From NCBI GenBank assembly GCA_001464155.1, contig LNEN01000115.1, forward strand, positions 1-43,183: a DNA stretch of 43,183 nucleotides, written 5' to 3'. The notes under the pieces are model-generated. The model saw only the letters and a program-made list of their open reading frames with translations. It did not search any database and was not told where the DNA came from. Made by a program: the position numbers and the translations under genes. Positions 1 through 8,300 of the stretch are shown in pieces. The DNA is from Cytophagales bacterium Ga0077538. Its GTDB lineage: Bacteria > Bacteroidota > Bacteroidia > Cytophagales > Cyclobacteriaceae. Positions within the stretch are counted from its first letter, which is position 1; each line of letters opens with the position of its first letter.

Positions 1-1
1 C

Positions 2-985
2 GCACTCATTGCTGTTTACCTCTTGATAATGGTTGGAGGGATCGTGAGAAGTACCGGTTCGGGTATGGGATGCCCGGATTGGCCAAAGTGCTTTGGTTCC
101 TGGGTGCCGCCTACCTCTGTTGAACAATTGCCCGTTAACTACAAAGAAGTTTACGCAGCATACCGAGAGAAAAAGAATATTCGATTTGCGGCTTACCTGG
201 AAAAACTTGGCTTTGCAGAAACAGCAGAAAAAATAAGAACAGACAAATCCATTTTGGAAGAGGCTGATTTTAATGCCACCAAAACCTGGGTGGAATATGT
301 AAACAGAATTGTGGGTGTGCTGATTGGCCTGCTCATATTTGCTGTTTTTGTCGCTTCCATAAAATATTGGAAGTGGGACAGAAAGATTACGATCGTTTCC
401 TTTAGTACTTTTTTTCTGGTGGGCGTACAGGGCTGGATTGGCTCTTTTGTGGTTTCTACAAACCTTACCCCGTGGACAGTCACCGTCCACATGTTGCTAG
501 CCTTGGTGATCGTGGCTATGTTGGTATACTTGTTTTTTGAAAGTACTAAAGAGAAACACTTAAGAGACATAAAATTTGGATTGCCTTTAGTTGCCATTTG
601 CCTGCTGCTGTTGCTAGTTCAGATTGTATTAGGCACCCAAGTGAGAGAGGCTATTGATGTAGTGGCTATGTCCCTTCCGCGTGCTGGGTGGGTAGAGGCT
701 GTGGGGCTTCCTTTTATTGTTCACAGGTCTTTTTCGTGGTTAGTAATGCTGGCCAATGCCTGGTTGCTATGGAAATTGATTCAGTCTCAGGGATCCCGCA
801 TTTTACCGAACACATTGATCATACTCGTTGTTAGTACCATGGTGAGTGGAATTGTGTTGGCCTATTTTTCGATGCCTTCTTTTCTGCAGCCAGTGCATTT
901 AACGTTGGCGACTATTACCTTTGGGACTCAGTTTTTATTGGCGTTGCAAATGATGTCGGGAAGAGGAGAAGTTTTAACAGATTGA
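2..985 (+). CDS. ctaA: Heme A synthase (CtaA/COX15), 5'-truncated by window edge
   Basis: Membrane enzyme that oxidises the C8 methyl of heme O to the formyl group of heme A for aa3/caa3-type oxidases. The reading frame is open to base 2, and the first visible residues already lie in the first membrane helix, so the true start is upstream of the window. Seen: the GGIVRSTGSGMGCPDWPKC segment with its cysteine pair, typical of the family, and later histidines in TVHMLLA, VHRSFSW and VHLTLAT that would serve as heme ligands. The first conserved ExxHR motif reads EYVNR here (codons 293-307), so Asn stands where the family has His. About seven hydrophobic segments are visible. The stop is one base before the ctaB ATG, which argues for one transcript with the oxidase genes downstream. 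Confidence 0.93.
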   Translation, partial: ALIAVYLLIMVGGIVRSTGSGMGCPDWPKCFGSWVPPTSVEQLPVNYKEVYAAYREKKNIRFAAYLEKLGFAETAEKIRTDKSILEEADFNATKTWVEYVNRIVGVLIGLLIFAVFVASIKYWKWDRKITIVSFSTFFLVGVQGWIGSFVVSTNLTPWTVTVHMLLALVIVAMLVYLFFESTKEKHLRDIKFGLPLVAICLLLLLVQIVLGTQVREAIDVVAMSLPRAGWVEAVGLPFIVHRSFSWLVMLANAWLLWKLIQSQGSRILPNTLIILVVSTMVSGIVLAYFSMPSFLQPVHLTLATITFGTQFLLALQMMSGRGEVLTD

Positions 986-986
986 C

Positions 987-1874
987 ATGGTAGCGAATGA
1001 AATTCAACGAGGCGAGGTGGTGATGATTAAGGTTCGTTCCTATTGGGAAATGCTGAAGCCAAGGCTTTCCGGACTGGTAGCTTTTTCGTGTGCCTTTGGT
1101 TTTGTGCTGGCGTCACCGGTTATTAATTGGTTTCAATTAGCGGTTGTATACATCGGTGGCTTTTTAGTCTCGGGTGCATCAGTGATCATCAATCAGATTC
1201 TGGAAAAGGACCTGGATAAATTGATGACGCGTACCCAAAACAGGCCGTTACCGACTGGAAAAATCTCAATACAAGAGGCCATCTATCTGGCCGTTATTTC
1301 CTTCGGAGTAGGCATTACTCTCCTCCTAAGTTATACTAACATCTTAACGGTTAGCCTTTCCATACTCTCCATGCTCTTGTATAGTTTCGTCTATACACCG
1401 TTGAAACGAGTAGGTTCCATTGCCGTTTTTGTAGGGGCTATACCAGGTGCACTTCCCCCGCTCTTGGGTTGGACAGCGGCAACAGGATCCATTTCACATG
1501 AAGCGCTGATCATTTTTGGCATTCAGTTTATCTGGCAGTTCCCTCATTTTTGGGCGATTGCCTGGGTCGCAGATGATGACTATAAAAAGGCCGGTTTTAA
1601 ATTATTACCCGGGGGTGGACAACGCGATTTTAACACAGCCATTCAAATCATAATTTATACACTGTTTCTTATTCCATTGGGTTTGTTGCCAGCAAAATTT
1701 GGCATCACTGGTATTAACTCAGCTATCGTGGCAACGGTCTGTGGGGTGCTTTTTTTAGCGCAGACCTTTTACCTTTTGAAATCTGAAAACAGAGAAGCAG
1801 CCTTGCGCATCATGTTTGGGTCGTTCTTGTATTTACCCATTGTGCAGATTGCGTATTTGATGGACAAAGTTTAA
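987..1874 (+). CDS. ctaB: Protoheme IX farnesyltransferase (heme O synthase)
   Basis: UbiA-family membrane prenyltransferase that attaches the farnesyl group to heme B to give heme O, the substrate of CtaA just upstream. Seen: the Asp-rich prenyl-diphosphate motif in NQILEKDLDKLMTRTQNRPL, the second Asp motif around DDDYKKAG, and the family segment YTPLKR. Eight to nine hydrophobic helices fit the fold, and 295 residues is a normal length. Two starts are possible: ATG at 987, one base after the ctaA stop, or ATG at 1023 (MIKVRSYW), which has a purine-rich GAGGTGG just before it and fits the family's N-terminus better. Co-transcribed with ctaA and the oxidase subunits. Confidence 0.95.
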   Translation: MVANEIQRGEVVMIKVRSYWEMLKPRLSGLVAFSCAFGFVLASPVINWFQLAVVYIGGFLVSGASVIINQILEKDLDKLMTRTQNRPLPTGKISIQEAIYLAVISFGVGITLLLSYTNILTVSLSILSMLLYSFVYTPLKRVGSIAVFVGAIPGALPPLLGWTAATGSISHEALIIFGIQFIWQFPHFWAIAWVADDDYKKAGFKLLPGGGQRDFNTAIQIIIYTLFLIPLGLLPAKFGITGINSAIVATVCGVLFLAQTFYLLKSENREAALRIMFGSFLYLPIVQIAYLMDKV

Positions 1875-1911
1875 TGCATAACAACTAGTTGAAAACTTAA
1901 AAAGTAGGGAG

Positions 1912-2490
1912 ATGTCAGAATTAAAGATTGTAGAAGAAGCGAAAAAGCCCTTGTCGATGAATCCCAAAAAATTCGCGCTTTGGCTTTTTATTGTGAGTGT
2001 TTGTATGATTTTTGCCTCATTGACCAGTGCTTATATAGTACGTCAGGCAGAGGGCAATTGGCAAATTTTTGAGTTACCTCCATTATTTTGGATTACGTCC
2101 GGAATCATTTTGCTCAGCAGCTTTACCATGCATTGGGCTTATATGGCCGCCAAGCGCGATAACCTGGAAATGGTGAAAGTAGCCATGAGTATTACCACCC
2201 TTTTGGGCATCGCTTTTTTAGTGGGCCAAGTGATGGGCTGGGGTCAATTGGTTGAGAGCAATGTATACTTTGTAGGAAACCCTTCAGGCTCATTTGTTTA
2301 TGTCCTTTCGGGCCTTCACGGCTTGCACATAGCAGGGGGGGTAGTAATTTTGGGCATCACCCTGGTGGCCACGTACCGTTTTCAGGTACATTCAAAAAAC
2401 TTGAATTTGATAGAAATGTGCGCCACTTTTTGGCATTTTTTGGATGCACTTTGGCTATATTTGTTCGTATTTCTTTTACTAAACCGATAG
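1912..2490 (+). CDS. Cytochrome c oxidase subunit III (first copy, short form)
   Basis: Heme-copper oxidase subunit III family, 192 residues. Five hydrophobic helices are visible (roughly residues 20-43, 58-78, 88-110, 122-150, 163-190), as in the short five-helix forms. The family's helix IV/V signatures are present: GLHGLHIAGG and the WHFLDALWLYLF ending. Subunit III does not bind the redox metals; it stabilises subunit I and the oxygen and proton pathways. A second, longer subunit III gene follows after 18 bp. Two adjacent subunit III genes recur in Bacteroidota oxidase loci, as I recall. The catalytic subunits I and II are not in the window and probably lie upstream. Confidence 0.9.
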   Translation: MSELKIVEEAKKPLSMNPKKFALWLFIVSVCMIFASLTSAYIVRQAEGNWQIFELPPLFWITSGIILLSSFTMHWAYMAAKRDNLEMVKVAMSITTLLGIAFLVGQVMGWGQLVESNVYFVGNPSGSFVYVLSGLHGLHIAGGVVILGITLVATYRFQVHSKNLNLIEMCATFWHFLDALWLYLFVFLLLNR

Positions 2491-2508
2491 AAAATTAAAC
2501 CTTAAACC

Positions 2509-3246
2509 ATGGCCAGTACTTCTGCAACAGCCACAGCTTCTTGGGATGGCGGTTCGTCCCCGATGAATGCCAGTTACGGCAAATTGATGATGTGGTTCTT
2601 CCTATTATCAGATGCGTTTACCTTTTCTGCATTACTGATTACTTACGGACTTGTTCGCTCTTCTCATGCTGCCTATGATGGCTTGGTGGATGCGTTTACA
2701 TTTTCGCAAACCTATTGGCCTATACCTGAAAAGGTATTTGAAGCAGTGCCCTTCCTACACGGAATGGAGTTGCCGCTGGTGTTCGTAGGAATCATGACCT
2801 TCGTTCTCATTATGAGTTCTGTTACCATGGTATTGGCTGTTGAGGCTGGACACCGCATGGACAGAAAGGCTGTTGAGAAATGGATGTTATGGACCTTACT
2901 AGGTGGTATTACTTTCTTGAGCTGCCAGGCATGGGAGTGGGCTCACTTCATTCACGGAACAGATGCCGGAAGCACTTTGGCTGATGGTACAAAATTCTTT
3001 GGAGCTAATCTTTCCTTTAATCAATACGGTCCTCCGGACTTTGCTGCATTCTTCTTTTTCATCACTGGTTTCCACGGCTTCCACGTGTTCAGTGGCGTGT
3101 GTTTGAACTTCCTGATCTATTACAATACTGTAACAGGTGTGTATGAGCGCAGAGGTCATTATGAAATGGTTGAGAAAGTTGGTTTATACTGGCACTTTGT
3201 AGATTTAGTGTGGGTATTCGTGTTTACCTTCTTCTACCTCGTATAG
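2509..3246 (+). CDS. Cytochrome c oxidase subunit III (second copy)
   Basis: Second heme-copper oxidase subunit III, 245 residues, with five predicted helices and a longer loop than its neighbour (about residues 55-85, containing PIPEKVFEAVPFLHG). The family signature GFHGFHVFSGV and the C-terminal YWHFVDLVWVFVFTFF are clear. The sequence shares the core motifs of the preceding gene but is otherwise divergent, so it is an old paralogue and not a recent duplication. It sits 18 bp after the first copy and 37 bp before subunit IV in the same operon. Whether both copies enter one complex cannot be read from sequence. Confidence 0.92.
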   Translation: MASTSATATASWDGGSSPMNASYGKLMMWFFLLSDAFTFSALLITYGLVRSSHAAYDGLVDAFTFSQTYWPIPEKVFEAVPFLHGMELPLVFVGIMTFVLIMSSVTMVLAVEAGHRMDRKAVEKWMLWTLLGGITFLSCQAWEWAHFIHGTDAGSTLADGTKFFGANLSFNQYGPPDFAAFFFFITGFHGFHVFSGVCLNFLIYYNTVTGVYERRGHYEMVEKVGLYWHFVDLVWVFVFTFFYLV

Positions 3247-3283
3247 TTTGTAATTTGAAACTTGATATTAGAAATTTATAATT

Positions 3284-3616
3284 ATGGCTCATCACCACGC
3301 AGAACCTCAGGTAACAGTACTTCCTCCGGATACCGCCAAGATTAAAAAACTTTGGATGACTGCATTGATCTTATTGGTCATTACGGTTGTAGAATTTATT
3401 GTGGCGTTCACCATTCCACATGAGTACAAGGATGCCCGCGTTTGGATCTTCGTTATCATGACAATTGTAAAAGCTGCCTATATCGTTGGGGAGTTTATGC
3501 ACTTAAAATATGAAACTAAATTTTTGATGTGGTCTATTTTAATACCCATCATTTTTATTGTCTGGATGCTGGTCGCTTTCGTATACGAAGGTATGGCCAT
3601 TGGTGTAGCCAGATAA
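3284..3616 (+). CDS. Cytochrome c oxidase subunit IV (caa3/COX4_pro-type)
   Basis: Small membrane protein of 110 residues with three hydrophobic helices (about 25-45, 52-72, 82-104) and a His-rich N-terminus (MAHHHAE). The family hallmark FMHLKYE between helices two and three is present. Proteins of this family are accessory subunits of prokaryotic cytochrome c and quinol oxidases and help assembly or stability of the binuclear centre. It is the last structural gene before a strong hairpin terminator at 3637-3667, so the structural operon probably ends here and the assembly genes downstream have partly separate expression. Confidence 0.88.
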   Translation: MAHHHAEPQVTVLPPDTAKIKKLWMTALILLVITVVEFIVAFTIPHEYKDARVWIFVIMTIVKAAYIVGEFMHLKYETKFLMWSILIPIIFIVWMLVAFVYEGMAIGVAR

Positions 3617-3636
3617 AATGGGATGAACGCATAAGG

Positions 3637-3667
3637 AAAAGGCTTAGGAAATTCCTAAGCCTTTTTT
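3637..3667 (+). terminator. Rho-independent terminator after the oxidase subunit genes
   Basis: Near-perfect inverted repeat AAAAGGCTTAGGA / TCCTAAGCCTTTTTT with a very short loop and a terminal T run, 20 bp after the subunit IV stop. The arms pair over about 13 bp including the A/T flank. The A run on the left arm could also let it work on the opposite strand, but no gene there needs it. Confidence 0.9.
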
Positions 3668-3702
3668 ATGTGAACAGGGGAAGTGCCGTTTGATTGTGAT
3701 CT

Positions 3703-4248
3703 ATGAAAATTAAGCAGACCGTTATTTTACTAGTTGCCTTTGTATTGCCGATCGGCATTTTTGTTTTTCTAAAAACACTGGGCAAGAATGAGTTTGATGT
3801 GGCACCCTTGCATCAGGAAGGAAGCGTAAGCGTTTCCACAGAGTGTGGAGTATCATACCAAAGCCCCTATTTCGTTCCGCTAAATGTACTTTCTGATTTA
3901 CGTTGGTCGAAGGAGGATAGCCTTAACCTATATGTTTTTGACAATCCTTTAATGGATGATAAGGCAGTGACCAACAAACTGGCGGGGGCGTACTCAGATC
4001 AGGAATTACAATTACACAAAATAACAACAGACTCACTGGGTACAGTTAGGAGTGAGGATAAGGATCCTATTGTAAAAGATGCTGTCTCAATAGAGCAATT
4101 GCAGGAGTGTTTCTTTTTATTGGAGCACAAAAAAAATGCAGTATTAGTAGATACGCGCCAGCGCATCAGAGGCTATTATGATTTATCCTCTCGAGAGGAA
4201 CTAGATCGATTGGCAGTAGAGATTAAGATTATTTTGAAGAAGTATTAA
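3703..4248 (+). CDS. SCO-like thioredoxin-fold protein lacking copper ligands
   Basis: 181 residues with one N-terminal hydrophobic anchor (about 4-24) followed by a periplasmic domain. The C-terminal stretch, with LVDTRQRIRGYYDLSSREE and a final amphipathic helix, resembles the end of SCO1/SenC copper chaperones, where a similar LID..G.IRG.YDG segment occurs, and the position directly after the cox genes is where SCO is found in related genomes. However, the CxxxC copper site and the conserved His of true SCO proteins are not visible: cysteines occur singly (TECGVS, QECFFL). It is therefore best read as a degenerate SCO-like protein, perhaps an assembly factor without its own metal site. Homology is inferred from the C-terminal pattern and context only. 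It starts after the terminator and runs into the DUF420 gene with a 1-bp gap. Confidence 0.6.
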   Translation: MKIKQTVILLVAFVLPIGIFVFLKTLGKNEFDVAPLHQEGSVSVSTECGVSYQSPYFVPLNVLSDLRWSKEDSLNLYVFDNPLMDDKAVTNKLAGAYSDQELQLHKITTDSLGTVRSEDKDPIVKDAVSIEQLQECFFLLEHKKNAVLVDTRQRIRGYYDLSSREELDRLAVEIKIILKKY

Positions 4249-4249
4249 G

Positions 4250-4762
4250 ATGAACAAAAAGATAATTAATAACCTCATCATCGTTGTTTCTGTAGTCATA
4301 CCATTGGTGGTGGCTCTTTTATTCAGAGTGAAAGTAGAGGGCTATGACTTTACTTTTTTGCCACCGATTTACGCTAGCATCAATGGGCTTACAGCGCTTT
4401 TGTTGATCGTGGCGTTATGGGCTATCAAAAATGGAAACAAGGTTCTTCACGAACGATTGATGAAAGTTAACCTTGGACTCTCTCTCTTATTCCTACTTAT
4501 GTATGTGGTCTACCACATGACCAGCGAATCCACTTCTTTTGGTGGAGAAGGCAATATTCGATATGTGTATTTTTTTATTCTGATTTCGCACATTTTACTA
4601 TCAATTTCTGTTATACCGCTGGTGCTGTTTACGTATTTACGAGCCTATAATGGAGAGTTTGACCGGCATAAGAAATTAGCCAGAATTACGTTCCCCATTT
4701 GGTTGTATGTAGCCATTACCGGTGTGGTGGTGTATGTTATGATAAGTCCTTACTATGCTTAA
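4250..4762 (+). CDS. DUF420 membrane protein (CtaM/YozB-like oxidase assembly factor)
   Basis: 170 residues with five hydrophobic helices (about 8-25, 38-58, 70-88, 104-126, 146-166). Polar and charged residues sit at helix ends, including HERLMKVNL, VYHMTSE and the helix-four ISHILLS. These are features of the DUF420 family, whose Firmicutes members CtaM/YozB are needed for functional aa3/caa3 oxidase. The location in an oxidase biogenesis cluster supports the same role. It overlaps the next gene's longest frame by 8 bp, but the likely start of that gene (4773) lies 10 bp after this stop. Confidence 0.8.
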   Translation: MNKKIINNLIIVVSVVIPLVVALLFRVKVEGYDFTFLPPIYASINGLTALLLIVALWAIKNGNKVLHERLMKVNLGLSLLFLLMYVVYHMTSESTSFGGEGNIRYVYFFILISHILLSISVIPLVLFTYLRAYNGEFDRHKKLARITFPIWLYVAITGVVVYVMISPYYA

Positions 4763-4772
4763 TGCTATGGGT

Positions 4773-5030
4773 ATGAAAAAGTGGATGCTAGTCATTGTTG
4801 TTTTAATGCTGTTAAACATTCAGGACCTGTTTGCGCAGTGTGCCATGTGCCGAACACAATTGGAAAATAATGTAAGCAATGGTGATCCTGGGATTGCTGC
4901 AGGAATCAATACGGGCATTCTATACCTCTTGGTAATGCCTTACCTTGCCATTATTACGTTGGGCTATTTTTGGTATAAATCAAGTAGAAAAAATGGAGGT
5001 GAGCTTAACAAAGGCATTGCTACACGCTAA
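4773..5030 (+). CDS. Small exported CxxC membrane protein of the oxidase cluster
   Basis: The start is taken at ATG 4773 (MKKWMLV), which begins a proper signal sequence; an in-frame ATG at 4755 would overlap the DUF420 gene. The product has about 85 residues: signal peptide to about residue 18 (ending LFAQ), a short periplasmic stretch opening with CAMC, a hydrophobic helix (GILYLLVMPYLAIITLGYFW) and a basic cytoplasmic tail. I know no functional name for it. The CxxC directly after the cleavage site suggests thiol-disulfide or metal handling at the outer face of the inner membrane, fitting oxidase maturation. The 3' end overlaps the DUF983 gene by 38 bp. Confidence 0.75.
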   Translation: MKKWMLVIVVLMLLNIQDLFAQCAMCRTQLENNVSNGDPGIAAGINTGILYLLVMPYLAIITLGYFWYKSSRKNGGELNKGIATR

Positions 5031-5367
5031 ATGCCCGCAATGCAGAAAAGGAGACATGTTTGTTCATTCTTTGACCAAGCTTTCGAAATTTAACCAAATG
5101 AATGCAAAATGCCCCCATTGTCAGGTAGGGTTGGAGCCTGAGCCTGGATTCTACCAAGGGGCCATGTATGTTGGTTATGCCCTCACTGTGGCTGTAACAG
5201 CCATGGTTTTTATCATTGTGTTCTTATTAGACATTACTTCCATGTGGACACCTGCAGTGTGGGTGATTGCCACTATGGTGCTATTGATCCCCGTTAATTA
5301 CCGCTATTCACGGGTACTGTATTTATATATGTTTGGGGGATTAAAGTACAATCCTACTATCCTATAG
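4993..5367 (+). CDS. DUF983 family zinc-ribbon-like membrane protein
   Basis: About 124 residues from ATG 4993 (MEVSLTKALLHAKCPQC); the longer frame from 4945 would lie deep in the preceding gene. Seen: two CPxC pairs (KCPQCRKGDMF and KCPHCQVG), the GFYQGAMYVGYALT segment that marks DUF983, then two membrane helices (about 58-80 and 86-102). DUF983 proteins are uncharacterised and are often found beside cytochrome oxidase and SURF1 genes. The paired cysteines suggest a zinc ribbon. It is the last gene of the oxidase biogenesis group, 29 bp before the sensor kinase. Confidence 0.8.
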   Translation: MEVSLTKALLHAKCPQCRKGDMFVHSLTKLSKFNQMNAKCPHCQVGLEPEPGFYQGAMYVGYALTVAVTAMVFIIVFLLDITSMWTPAVWVIATMVLLIPVNYRYSRVLYLYMFGGLKYNPTIL

Positions 5368-5396
5368 TTTTCTTAATTTCAAGGAAATCAATTCCT

Positions 5397-8300
5397 TTGA
5401 AAACTCGATACCTATTTTTTGCAACTGCAGTTTTCTTTGCAGTAGGTGTGCTGCTGATGGTGTTTTACCAACAGCCACTAACGCCTCCTGTGGCCGCTAA
5501 GGAGATTAGTATCCGGCTTGCCGAACAGCTTACTAAACTGGATCAAGAAGTTGAACGACATTCATCCAGCTGGATGTCATGTGATGAGGTGCATGCCTCG
5601 TATCCCATTTTTATTTATAAGGATAAGGAACTTTTCTGTTGGACAGATAATAAGCTAATGCCACCGCTTAATCTGGTTAGTGATTCCGCGTCCGTACAGC
5701 TACTAAAAACTGCTCAAAGTAATTTTCTCTTGTATCAAAAGCCCTTGGCAAAGGATGTACAGTTGGTAGCACTCATCATGCTAACGCGGAAATATCCGAT
5801 TCAGAACGATTTTTTAACCAGTGAATGGAGGCGTGATTTATTTCCAACAAATACGATTACGATTCTGGAGCCGCTTTCCAATTTGGGGGTACCGGTTAAC
5901 TATAAGGAACAGACACTTTTTCGAATCAGTTTTTTATTGCGAGGTCTGTCTACCAACCCCTCCTTGAGTGTATGGTCGTTTGCTTTTATCATGATTGGCC
6001 TGGTGTTGTTGATTATTTCTATTGATAGAACGTTGAGGAGGCAAGTATCAAACGAGCTCCATACCGTAAGCATGTGTTTGGTGTTATTGGTATTGCGTCT
6101 CGTCATGATACTAGGGTCGTATCCGCGTTCTTTTTTCACGAATCCATTATTTTCTCCTTCGGAGTTTGCCTCTTCGTGGTTTAATCCTTCTTTGGGTGAT
6201 TTGTGGTTGAATGTATTGATGTTGCTGATAATCGCTATTTATATTTTTCGATTTGCCAACGCCAGACTTACTCAGAAAAAGGAATCAAAGCTTTCACCTT
6301 TCATTGTCATCCTGTGCGTTATTTTATCTTTTCTTCTATTTGGGATGGCACATTATAGCATAACCTCCTCGCTTGATTTTCCGGGTACGCGTCTGCTCTC
6401 TTTGAGTGCTTTGCTGATTACCTGGGCAACTGCATTTCTCCTGATTCATGTCGTACTAAAATTCATCCTTTATCAGGGAGCTAAACACACGCACCGCATG
6501 CTGTTGGCTGGAGCCCTACTCTTTGCTCTTGTTAATTATTGGGAAGGTCAACCCTTCATCACAACACTACTAACTACCTGGTGCATTATTTTATTGATTC
6601 ACTATTTTGATTTTCTCGGCAGCTTGACCGAAATTCAGTATAAGACTTTTAATTATCTATTTATTGTCTTACTTGGATTCGTCATCAACTGTACCGCTAC
6701 CGTCTATTTCCTAAATCAGGAGAAGAACAGGAGCAATCAATTGCGATTTGCAGAGAGTTACCTGGCGGATCGGGATACTTTTGGTGAATTTCTGCTGAAT
6801 GACTTGTCCGCTAACATTGATAAGGATGTGTTTATCCAAACACGATTTGCAAGCCCCTTCTTAAGTAAGGTTCCGATTCAACAAAAGATACGACAGGTTT
6901 ATTTGCCAAGCTATTTTAATAAATATGATGTCCGCATTTTGCTTTTTAATTCGCAGGGAACTAGAATCGGTGAAGTAGGAGCACAGCCCTTTGCGGAATT
7001 TATTTCGCAGGTAGAACAGGAAGCAAATAAAACACAGTTTGAAGGCTTGTATCGAATTGGCAAGCGCAAGCGGAATGTGGCTCAACAATATGTGTTAGTG
7101 CGGCCTGTGCAACGGAATGGCTTTTTAAATGGATACATTGTCGTTGAGCTATCACTGAAAAAAACCATACCAGATAATGTATATCCGGAATTGTTGGTCG
7201 ATAACCGATTTCGTGAATCGCTCCGGCCCTCCAATCTTAGCTATGCAACCTTTGTGAGAGGGGAGGTAGAATCACAAGCCGGAAACTTTGATTATGAAAC
7301 AAAGTTTGATGCGAAGCTGCTGGGAAATGAATCGCTGTACAAGCAAGGCTTGGAGTGGAATGGATTTCAACACATTGCAGTGGAAGATGTGAATCAGATA
7401 GTCACGGTTATCTCCACAAGTACCATGTCGGTTAAGCACATTCTCACAAATGCGTCCTTCTATTTGATTTTAGGGCTTATGTTGGTGCTTTTCACCATTG
7501 TCGGTTTTGGTATTTCTAATTTTTTGACAGGGCGTCAACTCTACTACTCTGCCCGTATTCAGTTACTCATCAATCTTTCTTTCTTTATTCCGTTGGTGAT
7601 TATCAGTATTGTAACCTTAAGGATGTTAAGTGAATCTTCTCAGGAACAATTGAATGCTACTTACCTCGACCGGGTGTCTTTTCTATCAGAGCAATTAAAC
7701 GCAATGAAGGATTTGAAAGACTCGGTGGGAAGTGTGCAGCGGGAAGAAAGCACGCTGCTAGAATTATCACGAGGATCCAATTCTGAGCTTTTTTTATACG
7801 ACAAGAACGGTCTTCTACAATACTCCAGTCACAATGCTTTATTTGATAACCAATTAATGGCCCCCCTGGCCAATGCTTTGGCACTCCCGAAGATGAGAGC
7901 CGGAGAGCAAGGTTTTATTATCCCCGAGCAAATAGGAGGCTTATCTTTCTTTGTGGCTTTTGCAAAGCTCCCAGATCTTTCTGGTTACTTGGCCATTCCC
8001 TATTATCAGTCAGCAAGTACAGTTCAGCGATTACAAGTAGAAGCCTTAGCTGATATCTTAGTAATCTTTGTGCTTGTCTTTCTGATTCTATTAGTGTTTT
8101 CTTTTTTTGTGGCTCGTTGGTTAACCTTTCCGTTAGAAATGATCAGTTCCAGTATGCAACGAACTTCCCTACAGCAACCCAATGAACCACTTCGCTGGAA
8201 TTCCAATGATGAAATTGGTTTGATGGTACAGTCTTACAATGAGATGCTCCAAAAGTTAAAAGAGAGCATGGTGGTAGTGGAGCGTATGCAGCGTGAACAA

